Below, in pieces: positions 1-6,928 of a DNA stretch of 13,730 nt; position 1 is the stretch's first letter; each line of letters opens with the position of its first letter. The DNA comes from Methylococcaceae bacterium (GTDB lineage: Bacteria > Pseudomonadota > Gammaproteobacteria > Methylococcales > Methylomonadaceae): assembly GCA_947505055.1 (NCBI GenBank), contig CANNLO010000096.1, positions 1 to 13,730 of the forward strand, in the 5' to 3' direction. The notes below the pieces were generated by a model. The model saw nothing but the letters and a program-made list of their open reading frames with translations, did not search any database and was not told the origin of the DNA. The translations under genes were made by a program, and so were the position numbers.

Positions 1-218
1 ATGCAATTAAAGAAATTTTAAATACTTTACGAGTTGCCATGAGCATTTCATTTGGGATATTGGTTGTCACAATAACTGGACTTGTAAAGCGAGTGGACGA
101 AGGCAATGTTGACTTGCTGTTTTGGGCGGGTATTGTTTTTTCTATTTTGATTATTATCGTTATTTTAAAATTACTTATAAAAATATCTGACAAAACCAAA
201 CAGATTGGAGGATTGTGA
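1..218 (+). CDS. Small two-helix membrane protein, 5' end outside the window
   Basis: The frame is open from the left edge (first full codon at base 3) to TGA at 216-218, giving at least 71 residues. The visible part has two hydrophobic stretches, about residues 11-28 (from VAMSISFGIL) and 38-60 (from LLFWAGIVFS), separated by a short charged loop KRVDEGNVD, and a basic tail ending KTKQIGGL. This is the pattern of a two-pass inner-membrane protein. An in-frame ATG at 39 exists, but the frame is open upstream of it with protein-like sequence (IKEILNTLRV), so the true start probably lies before the window. The stop overlaps the start of the next tiny gene by one base, so the two are probably translationally coupled. 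I do not recognise the family and give no function. Confidence 0.6.
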   Translation, partial: AIKEILNTLRVAMSISFGILVVTITGLVKRVDEGNVDLLFWAGIVFSILIIIVILKLLIKISDKTKQIGGL

Positions 219-307
219 TGATCGCAGGTGTAATAGCTATTATTGTTATAGGCGCTTTACTTATCGGCTTGCTGTTTTACAGTGTATCCAAACTTTCTGA
301 AGAATGA
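218..307 (+). CDS. 29-residue single-helix membrane peptide
   Basis: A very short reading frame starts with ATG at 218-220, sharing its first base with the upstream stop (TGATG), and ends at TGA 305-307. A strong Shine-Dalgarno, GGAGG at 207-211, sits six bases before the ATG, which is much better than those of several large genes in this window and is the main reason to believe the frame is translated. The product is almost entirely one hydrophobic helix (about residues 2-22, MIAGVIAIIV... onward) followed by a short polar tail SVSKLSEE, so it should span the inner membrane once. Together with the preceding two-helix protein it looks like a two-gene membrane unit. Function is unknown; an accessory subunit of the neighbour, or a small stress or toxin-like peptide, are both only guesses. 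Confidence 0.55.
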   Translation: MIAGVIAIIVIGALLIGLLFYSVSKLSEE

Positions 308-317
308 ATTTCTACCT

Positions 318-401
318 GGAACGCTGAGTCTCTGCTCGGCCAGTGCACCGCTATTACTTTTAAGCAACTGTCAGCTCAGCCAAGCCCGGACTTGGCGTTC
401 C
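318..401. repeat. Imperfect inverted repeat, possible REP/MITE-like element or RNA hairpin
   Basis: The arm 318-331 (GGAACGCTGAGTCT) can pair with 388-401 (GGACTTGGCGTTCC) over 14 positions including three G-U pairs; the outer seven pairs (GGAACGC/GCGTTCC) are perfect. Between the arms lie 56 bases with smaller nested pairings, including GCCAAG (379-384) with CTTGGC (391-396), which competes with the outer arm. No reading frame of note crosses it. It could be a non-autonomous interspersed repeat or a structured leader of rpiA; the window alone cannot separate these. Confidence 0.4.
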
Positions 402-487
402 CGGGCAAAAATCAGCTGAGTAATCTTTGTATCTGCTGTATCATCACTCCCCATCAAATTACCCATAACAAAAAAAAGGATAGCCTC

Positions 488-1141
488 ATGACTCAAGACG
501 AACTAAAACAAAAAGTTGCCCAAGCTGCTTTACACTATATTAAAGACGTTGCCATTATCGGCGTAGGCACTGGCTCTACCGTTAACCATTTTATTGATTA
601 TCTGGCTGATTTTAGAGCCGATATTGAAGGCGCTGTTTCCAGCTCGATCGTCAGCACCGAACGCTTAAAGAAAATCGGTATTCCGGTACTTGATTTAAAT
701 GCAGTCGGCACACTGGATGTGTATGTCGACGGCGCTGACGAAGTCAATGCGCATCGTCAAATGATCAAGGGCGGCGGCGGTGCGTTGACGCGCGAAAAAA
801 TCATTGGCGCGGCCAGCAAAAAATTCGTCTGTATCGCCGACGAATCCAAATGCGTTGATGTGTTGGGTAAATTTCCTTTGCCCGTTGAAGTTGTGCCTAT
901 GGCCAGAAGCTATGTTGCCAGAGAATTGGTGAAATTGGGCGGACAACCGGTGTGGCGCGAAAGCTTCATCACCGATAACCATAACGTGATTCTGGATGTG
1001 CATAATCTGGACATTATCGAACCCACCAAACTGGAACAAATTATTAACAATATTACCGGCGTTGTAACCGTCGGTCTTTTTGCACTGCGTCCTGCCGATG
1101 TTGTGTTAATTGGCAAAGGTAGCGAAGTTACTACGTTCTAA
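488..1141 (+). CDS. rpiA: Ribose-5-phosphate isomerase A
   Basis: The product interconverts ribose 5-phosphate and ribulose 5-phosphate in the non-oxidative pentose phosphate pathway, in the cytoplasm. From ATG 488 it has 217 residues, against about 219 in E. coli, and key residues fall at the same numbers: the phosphate loop GTGST at 27-31, DGADE at 81-85 (D81, D84), and [11 protein letters not shown] at 94-104 with the catalytic base E103. The start is fixed by AGGA at 477-480, seven bases upstream; the frame stays open to an upstream TTG at 392, but that extension has no homology-like character and overlaps the inverted repeat at 318-401. It is followed by a stem-loop and then rmuC. Ribose 5-phosphate is the precursor of PRPP, which links it loosely to the purine genes downstream. 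Identification is firm. Confidence 0.96.
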   Translation: MTQDELKQKVAQAALHYIKDVAIIGVGTGSTVNHFIDYLADFRADIEGAVSSSIVSTERLKKIGIPVLDLNAVGTLDVYVDGADEVNAHRQMIKGGGGALTREKIIGAASKKFVCIADESKCVDVLGKFPLPVEVVPMARSYVARELVKLGGQPVWRESFITDNHNVILDVHNLDIIEPTKLEQIINNITGVVTVGLFALRPADVVLIGKGSEVTTF

Positions 1142-1156
1142 AGTAACCGTTTCAAG

Positions 1157-1183
1157 CGGGTTGCCATGCTGCTCGGCAACCCG
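1157..1183 (+). terminator. Perfect 9-bp stem-loop after rpiA, possible terminator
   Basis: CGGGTTGCC (1157-1165) pairs perfectly with GGCAACCCG (1175-1183) around a nine-base loop, 16 bases after the rpiA stop. There is no run of T after the stem on either strand, so it is not a textbook intrinsic terminator. It may instead protect the rpiA 3' end or act with Rho. The remaining gap to rmuC (1184-1262) holds nothing else I can recognise. Confidence 0.35.
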
Positions 1184-1262
1184 ACGATTGAGAAAACACC
1201 AAACCCGCTGTACCCCATCGCCAGGTGTTCCATTCACCTAAAACCGCTGCCCCAAAATACTT

Positions 1263-2585
1263 ATGAATTTTAGCTATGACGTTTTCTCACTGATTTGGGC
1301 ATTGGCGGGACTGTTGTTAGGCGTATTGTTCATGCGTTTTTTGACGGGCAAAGATACAAGCCGGCTTCAGCAATTAACGACTGAACTTGCCGTCGCCGAA
1401 GAAAAAATCAAACAGTTTCAAGCTCGCGAAGCCGAATTTAAAATCTTGCAACAACAGTTTTTTAACGCCAAAACCGAAAATGCGCAATTGCAAACCCGGA
1501 TGGAAGAGCAGCTTAAAAATACCGAAGAAAAACTAAAATTGTTGCTGGATGCCGAACTTCGCCTAAACACGCAGTTTGAAAATTTGGCCGGCAAGATTTT
1601 TGATGACCGCAGCAAACAATTTACTGAACACCACAAAACCAGCCTGGATCATATCGTCACACCGTTACGCGAACAGTTGGGCGAGTTCAAACAACGTATC
1701 GAAACGGTTTATGACAACGAGAACAAGGATCGCATTTCCTTGCGCGAAGAAATTGTTTCCTTAAGACGCGATACCGCGCAGATGAATCAGGAAGCACTGA
1801 ATCTGACCCGCGCTTTAAAAGGCGACAAGAAAACCCAGGGCAACTGGGGCGAAATGATTCTGGAAACCGTGCTGGAAAAATCTGGTCTGCGCAAAGGCAT
1901 TGAATATGAAACCCAGGGCGCGTTTCGGGATGAAGATAACCGATTGTTCAAGCCCGATGTCATCGTGCGATTGCCGGAAGACAAGGATGTGGTGATTGAT
2001 TCAAAGGTATCGTTACTGGCATATGAACGCTATTGTTCTGCCGAAGACGAGCAGGAACGGATACTGGCCTTGAAACAGCATACCGAAGCGGTGCGTGAGC
2101 ATATCAAAGGCTTGAGCAGTAAAGATTATTCCGGTTTAAAAGGTCTGAGAACACTGGATTTTGTGTTGTTATTCATGCCGATTGAAGCCGCATTCATCGC
2201 GGCTTTTCAGGCTGATGAGCGATTGTTTACCGACGCTTTCGAGCACAAAATCATCGTGGTCACGCCTACTACATTGCTGGCAACGTTGCGCACTATCGAA
2301 AATATCTGGCGTTATGAACGGCAGAACGAGAATGCCCGGGCAATTGCCGATAAAGCCGGCATTGTTTACGACAAAATCCGGGGCTTTGTCGATGATCTGG
2401 ACAAACTGGGCAAACAGTTAAGCACTGTCCATACCACTTATGACGGCGTCATGAATAAATTAACTCAAGGTAACGGCAATCTGATTCGTCAGGCCAGCAG
2501 TTTTGTCGATCTTGGCGTTAAGGTCAAAAAGACTTTATCAAAAAGCATCACCGAACAGGCAGGACTTGATAGCGATGAGAGTTAG
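1263..2585 (+). CDS. rmuC: RmuC family DNA recombination protein
   Basis: RmuC proteins limit recombination at inverted repeats in E. coli and carry a nuclease-like fold; the biochemical activity is not well defined. The 440 residues (E. coli about 475) show the family layout: an N-terminal membrane anchor at about 8-26 (LIWALAGLLLGVLF), a long charged coiled coil at about 33-185, then the conserved RmuC domain with QGNWGE at 192-197, PDVIV at 231-235, VIDSKVSL at 244-251 and FVLLFMPIE at 300-308. The C-terminus is rich in lysine and serine. No clear Shine-Dalgarno precedes the ATG (the leader reads CCCCAAAATACTT), so translation may be weak; no better start is evident because the anchor begins directly after it. 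It stands between rpiA and purE as an apparently separate gene. Confidence 0.92.
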   Translation: MNFSYDVFSLIWALAGLLLGVLFMRFLTGKDTSRLQQLTTELAVAEEKIKQFQAREAEFKILQQQFFNAKTENAQLQTRMEEQLKNTEEKLKLLLDAELRLNTQFENLAGKIFDDRSKQFTEHHKTSLDHIVTPLREQLGEFKQRIETVYDNENKDRISLREEIVSLRRDTAQMNQEALNLTRALKGDKKTQGNWGEMILETVLEKSGLRKGIEYETQGAFRDEDNRLFKPDVIVRLPEDKDVVIDSKVSLLAYERYCSAEDEQERILALKQHTEAVREHIKGLSSKDYSGLKGLRTLDFVLLFMPIEAAFIAAFQADERLFTDAFEHKIIVVTPTTLLATLRTIENIWRYERQNENARAIADKAGIVYDKIRGFVDDLDKLGKQLSTVHTTYDGVMNKLTQGNGNLIRQASSFVDLGVKVKKTLSKSITEQAGLDSDES

Positions 2586-2667
2586 AAATTATGCGATACT
2601 ATGCGAAAAACAGCGCACATATGATGAAACATTATAAATTTTTTACCTGCTTGATAAGGAGCAACAC

Positions 2668-3168
2668 ATGACCGCACTGGTTGGCATTATCATGGGCTCA
2701 ACTTCTGACTGGGAAACCATGTGCTTTGCAGCGGAAACGCTGGAGCGACTTGGAATTCCACATGACGTTGAAGTAGTCTCGGCACATCGTACGCCGGATA
2801 AACTGTTTGCTTATGCTGAAACAGCTGAAGGCAAAGGACTGGAAGTGATTATCGCCGGTGCCGGTGGCGCTGCGCATTTGCCGGGCATGGCGGCAGCGAA
2901 AACAGCTTTGCCTGTGCTGGGCGTACCGGTTCAATCCAAAGCGCTTAACGGCATGGATTCGCTGTTATCCATCGTGCAAATGCCGGCCGGTATTCCGGTC
3001 GGAACCCTGGCAATCGGTAAAGCTGGCGCGATTAACGCGGCTTTGCTGGCGGCCGCTATCATCAGCAATAAACACGTTCAATATAAAGAAGCCTTAAATA
3101 CTTTCAGACGCGAGCAAACCGAAACGGTTCTGGCTCATTCTGATCCACGTATTGGGAGCGCTTCATGA
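2668..3168 (+). CDS. purE: N5-carboxyaminoimidazole ribonucleotide mutase (PurE)
   Basis: Class I PurE moves the carboxylate of N5-CAIR to C4 of the imidazole to give CAIR in de novo purine synthesis. The 166-residue protein has the phosphate-binding GSTSDW at 10-15, the signature SAHRTP at 38-43 with catalytic H40 (E. coli His45), AGGAAHLPG at 65-73, and the GVPVQS...[21 protein letters not shown] segment at about 85-113. Its length is typical of the bacterial octameric enzyme. AAGGAG at 2656-2661, six bases before the ATG, is a strong ribosome binding site. The last four bases overlap the purK start, so the two enzymes that act in sequence are made together. A TATAAA at 2633-2638 may be the -10 box, but I see no good -35 and no PurR-type palindrome. 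Confidence 0.96.
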   Translation: MTALVGIIMGSTSDWETMCFAAETLERLGIPHDVEVVSAHRTPDKLFAYAETAEGKGLEVIIAGAGGAAHLPGMAAAKTALPVLGVPVQSKALNGMDSLLSIVQMPAGIPVGTLAIGKAGAINAALLAAAIISNKHVQYKEALNTFRREQTETVLAHSDPRIGSAS

Positions 3169-4259
3169 TTGTAGGTGTATTAGGCGCTGGCCAACTGGCC
3201 AGAATGATTGCGCTGGCAGGTATTCCATTGGGGTTGGAATTTATTTTTCTTGATCCTTCCGTTGATGCTTGCGCCAACCGTCTTGGCGAACATTTGCATG
3301 GCGATTACAGTGATCCTGAATTGCTGGCTCAATTGGCGGAACGTGCCGATGTCGTCACCTATGAGTTTGAAAATGTTCCGGCTGAAGTTGCCGATTTTCT
3401 GGCGTCTCACACCCAGGTACATCCATCGGCTGAAGCGTTGGGCGTAGCTCAGGATCGATTGATCGAAAAAAGTTTTTTTCACGACCTCGATATCCCCACG
3501 CCCCCTTATGCGGCGGTCGATAGCCTTAACAGCTTGGAACTAGCCATGACCAGCATTGGTTATCCGGCTATTTTAAAAAGTCGCACCCAGGGCTACGACG
3601 GCAAAGGCCAATCGCTGCTTAAATCAAAAGACGATCTAAATCACGCTTGGGAATTGTTGCAAGGCGTGCCTGCTGTTGTTGAAGCTTTCGTGTCTTTTAA
3701 GCGGGAAGTCTCTATCATTGCCGTGCGCAACGTTTCCGGCGAGATTGTTTTTTACCCGTTATCAGAAAATCTACATCGCGGCGGCATATTAAGAGTTTCC
3801 GAATGCAGCGCCAATGACCCGATGCAAAAACAAGCTGAAATCTATGTGTCCCGTTTGCTTGAAGCGCTAAATTATGTCGGCGTTTTGGCCCTGGAACTAT
3901 TTGAAGTAGACGGGCAGTTGTTAGCTAACGAGTTTGCGCCAAGAGTACATAACTCCGGACACTGGACAATTGAAGGCGCTGAAACCAGTCAGTTTGAAAA
4001 CCATTTGCGGGCGATTCTGGACTTGCCTTTGGGCGCAACAACGCCGGTCGGTAAAGCGGCAATGGTTAATTTTATCGGCGGACTGCCAGTGACCGAAGAA
4101 CTGTTGAATATCCCCAATGCGCATTTGCATCTTTACGATAAAGCACCGCGCACAGGCCGTAAAGTCGCTCATGCCACGGTTCGAGCAGAAAACACAGAGC
4201 AGCTGGCAGAACTGATCAAACAATTATCTGCGCTTGCCGATGAAGTTGATGATTCGTAA
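3165..4259 (+). CDS. purK: N5-carboxyaminoimidazole ribonucleotide synthase (PurK)
   Basis: PurK is the ATP-grasp enzyme that carboxylates AIR with bicarbonate and ATP, making the unstable N5-CAIR used by PurE. The 364 residues contain the N-terminal glycine-rich [11 protein letters not shown] at 4-14, [11 protein letters not shown] at 62-72, the ATP-binding loop [11 protein letters not shown] at 139-149, a [13 protein letters not shown] segment at 171-183, and the metal/ATP site [16 protein letters not shown] at 253-268. All segments expected of the family are intact. The ATG overlaps the purE stop (ATGA), and GGGAG at 3154-3158 lies six bases upstream inside purE, consistent with coupled translation. 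A strong stem-loop follows 20 bases after the stop. Confidence 0.96.
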   Translation: MIVGVLGAGQLARMIALAGIPLGLEFIFLDPSVDACANRLGEHLHGDYSDPELLAQLAERADVVTYEFENVPAEVADFLASHTQVHPSAEALGVAQDRLIEKSFFHDLDIPTPPYAAVDSLNSLELAMTSIGYPAILKSRTQGYDGKGQSLLKSKDDLNHAWELLQGVPAVVEAFVSFKREVSIIAVRNVSGEIVFYPLSENLHRGGILRVSECSANDPMQKQAEIYVSRLLEALNYVGVLALELFEVDGQLLANEFAPRVHNSGHWTIEGAETSQFENHLRAILDLPLGATTPVGKAAMVNFIGGLPVTEELLNIPNAHLHLYDKAPRTGRKVAHATVRAENTEQLAELIKQLSALADEVDDS

Positions 4260-4278
4260 AGTGTGCTGATTTTTGTCC

Positions 4279-4320
4279 TGGAATAGGCGATCAAAAAGAT
4301 TGCCTATTCCATTCCTATTT
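4279..4320 (+). terminator. Rho-independent terminator of purEK
   Basis: A 14-base stem runs from 4279 to 4292 and pairs with 4298-4311: GGAATAGGC/GCCTATTCC is perfect, extended inward by GATC/GATT (one G-U) and closed by an AAAAA loop. It is followed by TTCCTATTTT, a broken U-rich tail. Position and strength fit a purK terminator. Confidence 0.65.
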
Positions 4321-4340
4321 TCATTAGTTATGATCGCCAA

Positions 4341-4374
4341 ACATGACTTCCCTTGTTGGGAGGTTATGTCATTT
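4341..4374 (+). terminator. Second stem-loop downstream of purK
   Basis: ACATGACTTCCC (4341-4352) pairs with GGGAGGTTATGT (4358-4369) over 12 positions with two G-U pairs, around a TTGTT loop, and CATTTT follows. It lies 29 bases after the first stem-loop, so the two may form a tandem terminator. It could instead be part of an argS leader if transcription starts upstream of it. Confidence 0.4.
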
Positions 4375-4420
4375 TGTAAATCTACAGATTTTAGCTGACA
4401 CACCGCATTGATATTGTTTG

Positions 4421-4451
4421 AATGGATAATCGAATGATTTTAATGGATAAT
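4421..4451 (+). promoter_or_regulatory. Candidate argS promoter with a 10-base direct repeat
   Basis: AATGGATAAT occurs twice, at 4421-4430 and 4442-4451, with a 21-base period (about two helical turns). The second copy supplies a near-consensus -10 box GATAAT (4446-4451); TGGATA in the first copy (4423-4428) stands 17 bases before it as a weak -35. A start near 4458 would give a leader of about 34 bases. The repeated unit may be no more than a chance consequence of promoter composition, or a binding site for a regulator. Confidence 0.35.
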
Positions 4452-4491
4452 GCACGCCTATTTAGTTGATCCCACCTAACGCATTGAAGCA

Positions 4492-6252
4492 ATGAAAAAG
4501 AAAATAGAGGAACTTATCCTGCAAGCCGTCGAAACGCTTAAGACAGATGGCATTCTTGCCCAGGAAATTACCCCGAATATTACAATTGACCGTACCCGCG
4601 ATGCACAACACGGTGATTTTGCCTCAAATTTAGCTTTGATGCTGGCCAAGCCGGCAAAGTCAAACCCACGCCAATTGGCCGAGAAACTGATTGCCGCGTT
4701 GCCTCAAGATCCTGCAATTATAAAAGTTGAGCTGGCCGGTCCCGGTTTTATCAATTTCTTTATTGATCCTACTGCCCAATTCAAAATCATTAATCAGATT
4801 CACGACCAGGGTCGAGACTTTGGCTTAAGCAAGGTTGGCGCAGGTAAAAAAGTACAGGTCGAATTTGTTTCTGCTAATCCGACCGGACCATTGCATGTCG
4901 GTCATGGTCGTGGCGCTGCCTATGGTTCTGCGGTAGCCGATTTGTTGCAAGCTGTCGGCTTTGAGGTACATAGAGAATATTATGTCAATGATGCCGGTCG
5001 CCAAATGGATATCCTCGCTACCAGTATCTGGCTGAGATACCTTGAAGATTGCGGTGAAGTTCTGACTTTTCCCTGCAATGGCTATAAAGGCGATTATGTC
5101 CGCGAAATTGCCTCAGATATACATAAAAACGCGAATAATGAATATCGCCGACCTGTAGAACTGGTGTTAGAAGACATTCCGCCTGACGAAACCGAAGGCG
5201 GCGATAAAGAAACGCATATTGATGCCTTGATAGCCCGCGCCAAGACTTTACTGGGCGCTTCGTTATATTCGGACTTTTTTCAAATGGGTTTAAACACCAT
5301 TCTGGAAGATATCAAAATCGATTTAGGCGAGTTTGGCGTTAACTATCAGGAATGGTTTTCAGAGCGCCAGTTAATGGACGACGGTTCGGTTGAAAAAGCC
5401 TTGAATCGCTTACGTGAAGCCGGTCATCTTTATCAGCAAGATGGAGCAACCTGGTTTGCCTGCGCCAAATTGGGCGACGAAAAAGATCGGGTTGTGGTGC
5501 GTGAGAATGGCCAATCAACCTATTTTGCATCGGATATTGCCTATCACATGAATAAACTGGATCGCGGTTTTGACCAGATCATCGACATTTGGGGCGCTGA
5601 TCACCACGGTTATATTCCCAGAGTCAGAGCGGCCATGACTGCGCTGGGCGCTGATGAATCCAAGTTAAAAGTATTACTGGTACAATTTGCCTCACTGTTT
5701 CGGGGTGAAGAAAAAGTGCAAATGTCGACCCGTTCCGGCGAGTTTGTTACTCTAAGGCAATTGCGTAATGAAGTCGGCAAAGATGCCGCACGTTTCTTTT
5801 ATGTGATGCGCCGGTCAGAACAACACATGGATTTTGACCTGAAACTGGCCACTTCAAAATCCAACGAGAATCCGGTGTTTTATGTGCAATATGCCTATGC
5901 CCGAGTTTGCAGTGTACTCCGCCAATTGGATGAAAAGGGCCTGAAGCGCGATTTACATCTTGGCATGGAAAACCTGACGCTGTTAACCGAAGAACACGAA
6001 ACAAATCTGCTCGGAACCTTGACGCGTTACCCGGAAATGCTGGAACGTGCAGCTTTACAGTATGAACCGCATCAGTTGATTCAATATCTACGCGAGTTGG
6101 CAAACGAGTTCCATACTTACTATAATGCGCACCAATTTCTGGTTGATGATGCCACGATTCGCAACGCAAGACTTAATCTGATTTGCGCTGTGAAACAGGT
6201 ATTGGCAAACGGATTGGACTTGCTGAATATCAACACACCTGAAGCAATGTAA
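4492..6252 (+). CDS. argS: Arginyl-tRNA synthetase
   Basis: This class I synthetase attaches arginine to its tRNA. The 586 residues (E. coli 577) show the arginine-specific N-terminal additional domain (about 1-110, with GDFASNLAL and GPGFINFF), the class I signature [12 protein letters not shown] at 127-138 where HVGH stands for HIGH, and the degenerate KMSKS region [12 protein letters not shown] at 407-418, whose altered form is usual for ArgRS. The C-terminal DALR anticodon-binding domain starts near 458 ([13 protein letters not shown]). The start has no strong Shine-Dalgarno (leader ends GCATTGAAGCA), which is odd for an essential gene, but the following residues [10 protein letters not shown] match normal family N-termini. 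The stop overlaps the next start by one base, as in the argS-SPOR pair known from Pseudomonas. Confidence 0.97.
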   Translation: MKKKIEELILQAVETLKTDGILAQEITPNITIDRTRDAQHGDFASNLALMLAKPAKSNPRQLAEKLIAALPQDPAIIKVELAGPGFINFFIDPTAQFKIINQIHDQGRDFGLSKVGAGKKVQVEFVSANPTGPLHVGHGRGAAYGSAVADLLQAVGFEVHREYYVNDAGRQMDILATSIWLRYLEDCGEVLTFPCNGYKGDYVREIASDIHKNANNEYRRPVELVLEDIPPDETEGGDKETHIDALIARAKTLLGASLYSDFFQMGLNTILEDIKIDLGEFGVNYQEWFSERQLMDDGSVEKALNRLREAGHLYQQDGATWFACAKLGDEKDRVVVRENGQSTYFASDIAYHMNKLDRGFDQIIDIWGADHHGYIPRVRAAMTALGADESKLKVLLVQFASLFRGEEKVQMSTRSGEFVTLRQLRNEVGKDAARFFYVMRRSEQHMDFDLKLATSKSNENPVFYVQYAYARVCSVLRQLDEKGLKRDLHLGMENLTLLTEEHETNLLGTLTRYPEMLERAALQYEPHQLIQYLRELANEFHTYYNAHQFLVDDATIRNARLNLICAVKQVLANGLDLLNINTPEAM

Positions 6253-6878
6253 TGGCTAAAGACTACAAACACCGGACGCAGAATAAAAACTCCGTTTCAT
6301 CGTACAGACAAGCACCTAAAGGCATGAGTGTCTGGCGCTGGATGCTGATTACGGCATTGATTATTTCGTTCGTAGTGTTTCTGGTTTACCTGAGCAATAT
6401 GGGCTCGAATCAACCTGCTGTAATTCCCCAACCAGAACTACCCAACAAGGCAGAGGCGGTAAAACCTGAGGCAACAAACACGGCTGTAGCGGAAGCGCCC
6501 AAGCCTGAGAAAAAACCTGATCCGGCACCGGTCTTACCACAATTTGATTTTTATACCATTTTGCCGGAAAAAGAAGTAATTGTGCCGGATTATGAAATCA
6601 ACACCCGGGCCAGAGAAGAGCGTGTAGGACAAGCCAAAACAGCCAGTTATATTTTGCAGGCCGGTTCCTTCCGAGACTTTAAGGACGCCGACCTGTTGAG
6701 AGCCAAGTTGGCTTTAATGGGAATTGACTCCAAAGTCGAGAAAGCAAAAGTAGGCGCCGTAGCCTGGAACCGGGTAAAAATGGGACCTTACACCCAAATG
6801 ACCAGCGTTAGCACCATCAAAAATCGCTTGAAAGAAAATGGTATTGATGTCTTGGTTATAGAGATTGGCGGCCAATAA
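6252..6878 (+). CDS. SPOR domain protein, FtsN-like
   Basis: The 208-residue product is a bitopic inner-membrane protein with a short basic cytoplasmic head (residues 1-27), one transmembrane helix at about 28-48 (WRWMLITALIISFVVFLVYL), a proline-, lysine- and glutamate-rich periplasmic linker (about 50-95), a FDFYTILPE motif at 98-106, and a C-terminal SPOR domain at about 132-205 (YILQAGSF...VKMGPY). SPOR domains bind denuded septal peptidoglycan. The FDFYTILPE motif and the position directly after argS are shared with FtsN-type proteins of other gammaproteobacteria, so a division role is likely, but SPOR proteins are numerous and I leave the symbol blank. The ATG shares the last base of the argS stop, implying coupled translation. 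Confidence 0.85.
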   Translation: MAKDYKHRTQNKNSVSSYRQAPKGMSVWRWMLITALIISFVVFLVYLSNMGSNQPAVIPQPELPNKAEAVKPEATNTAVAEAPKPEKKPDPAPVLPQFDFYTILPEKEVIVPDYEINTRAREERVGQAKTASYILQAGSFRDFKDADLLRAKLALMGIDSKVEKAKVGAVAWNRVKMGPYTQMTSVSTIKNRLKENGIDVLVIEIGGQ

Positions 6879-6882
6879 AATT

Positions 6883-6908
6883 AGTTGCGCCGCCTACCCG
6901 GCGCGACT
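6883..6908. terminator. Shared hairpin between convergent genes
   Basis: AGTTGCGCCG (6883-6892) pairs with CGGCGCGACT (6899-6908) over ten positions with one T-G pair and a six-base loop. On the minus strand the stem is followed by AATTTTATT, so it makes a plausible terminator for the protease gene that ends at 6929. On the plus strand the tail CAATATCTC is poor, but the hairpin lies four bases after the SPOR gene stop and may serve both. Confidence 0.55.
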
Positions 6909-6928
6909 CAATATCTCACGCACTCAAT

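Noticed and set aside
392..487. A 32-residue N-terminal extension of RpiA from TTG 392
   Set aside because: ATG 488 has a ribosome binding site and makes the E. coli residue numbering match exactly; the extension is low-quality, cysteine-rich sequence over a leader region.
695..1039. 114-residue minus-strand frame inside rpiA
   Set aside because: It is a shadow of a strongly supported gene, with no recognisable domain or ribosome binding site.
2586..2667. PurR operator upstream of purE
   Set aside because: ATGCGA is repeated at 2591-2596 and 2601-2606, but no palindrome like the E. coli PurR box is present.
3921..4223. 100-residue minus-strand frame inside purK
   Set aside because: Antisense shadow of conserved ATP-grasp coding sequence; composition is what the opposite strand of purK would give.
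5747..6169. 140-residue minus-strand frame inside argS
   Set aside because: The length comes from the codon pattern of argS on the other strand; no known motif or upstream signals.
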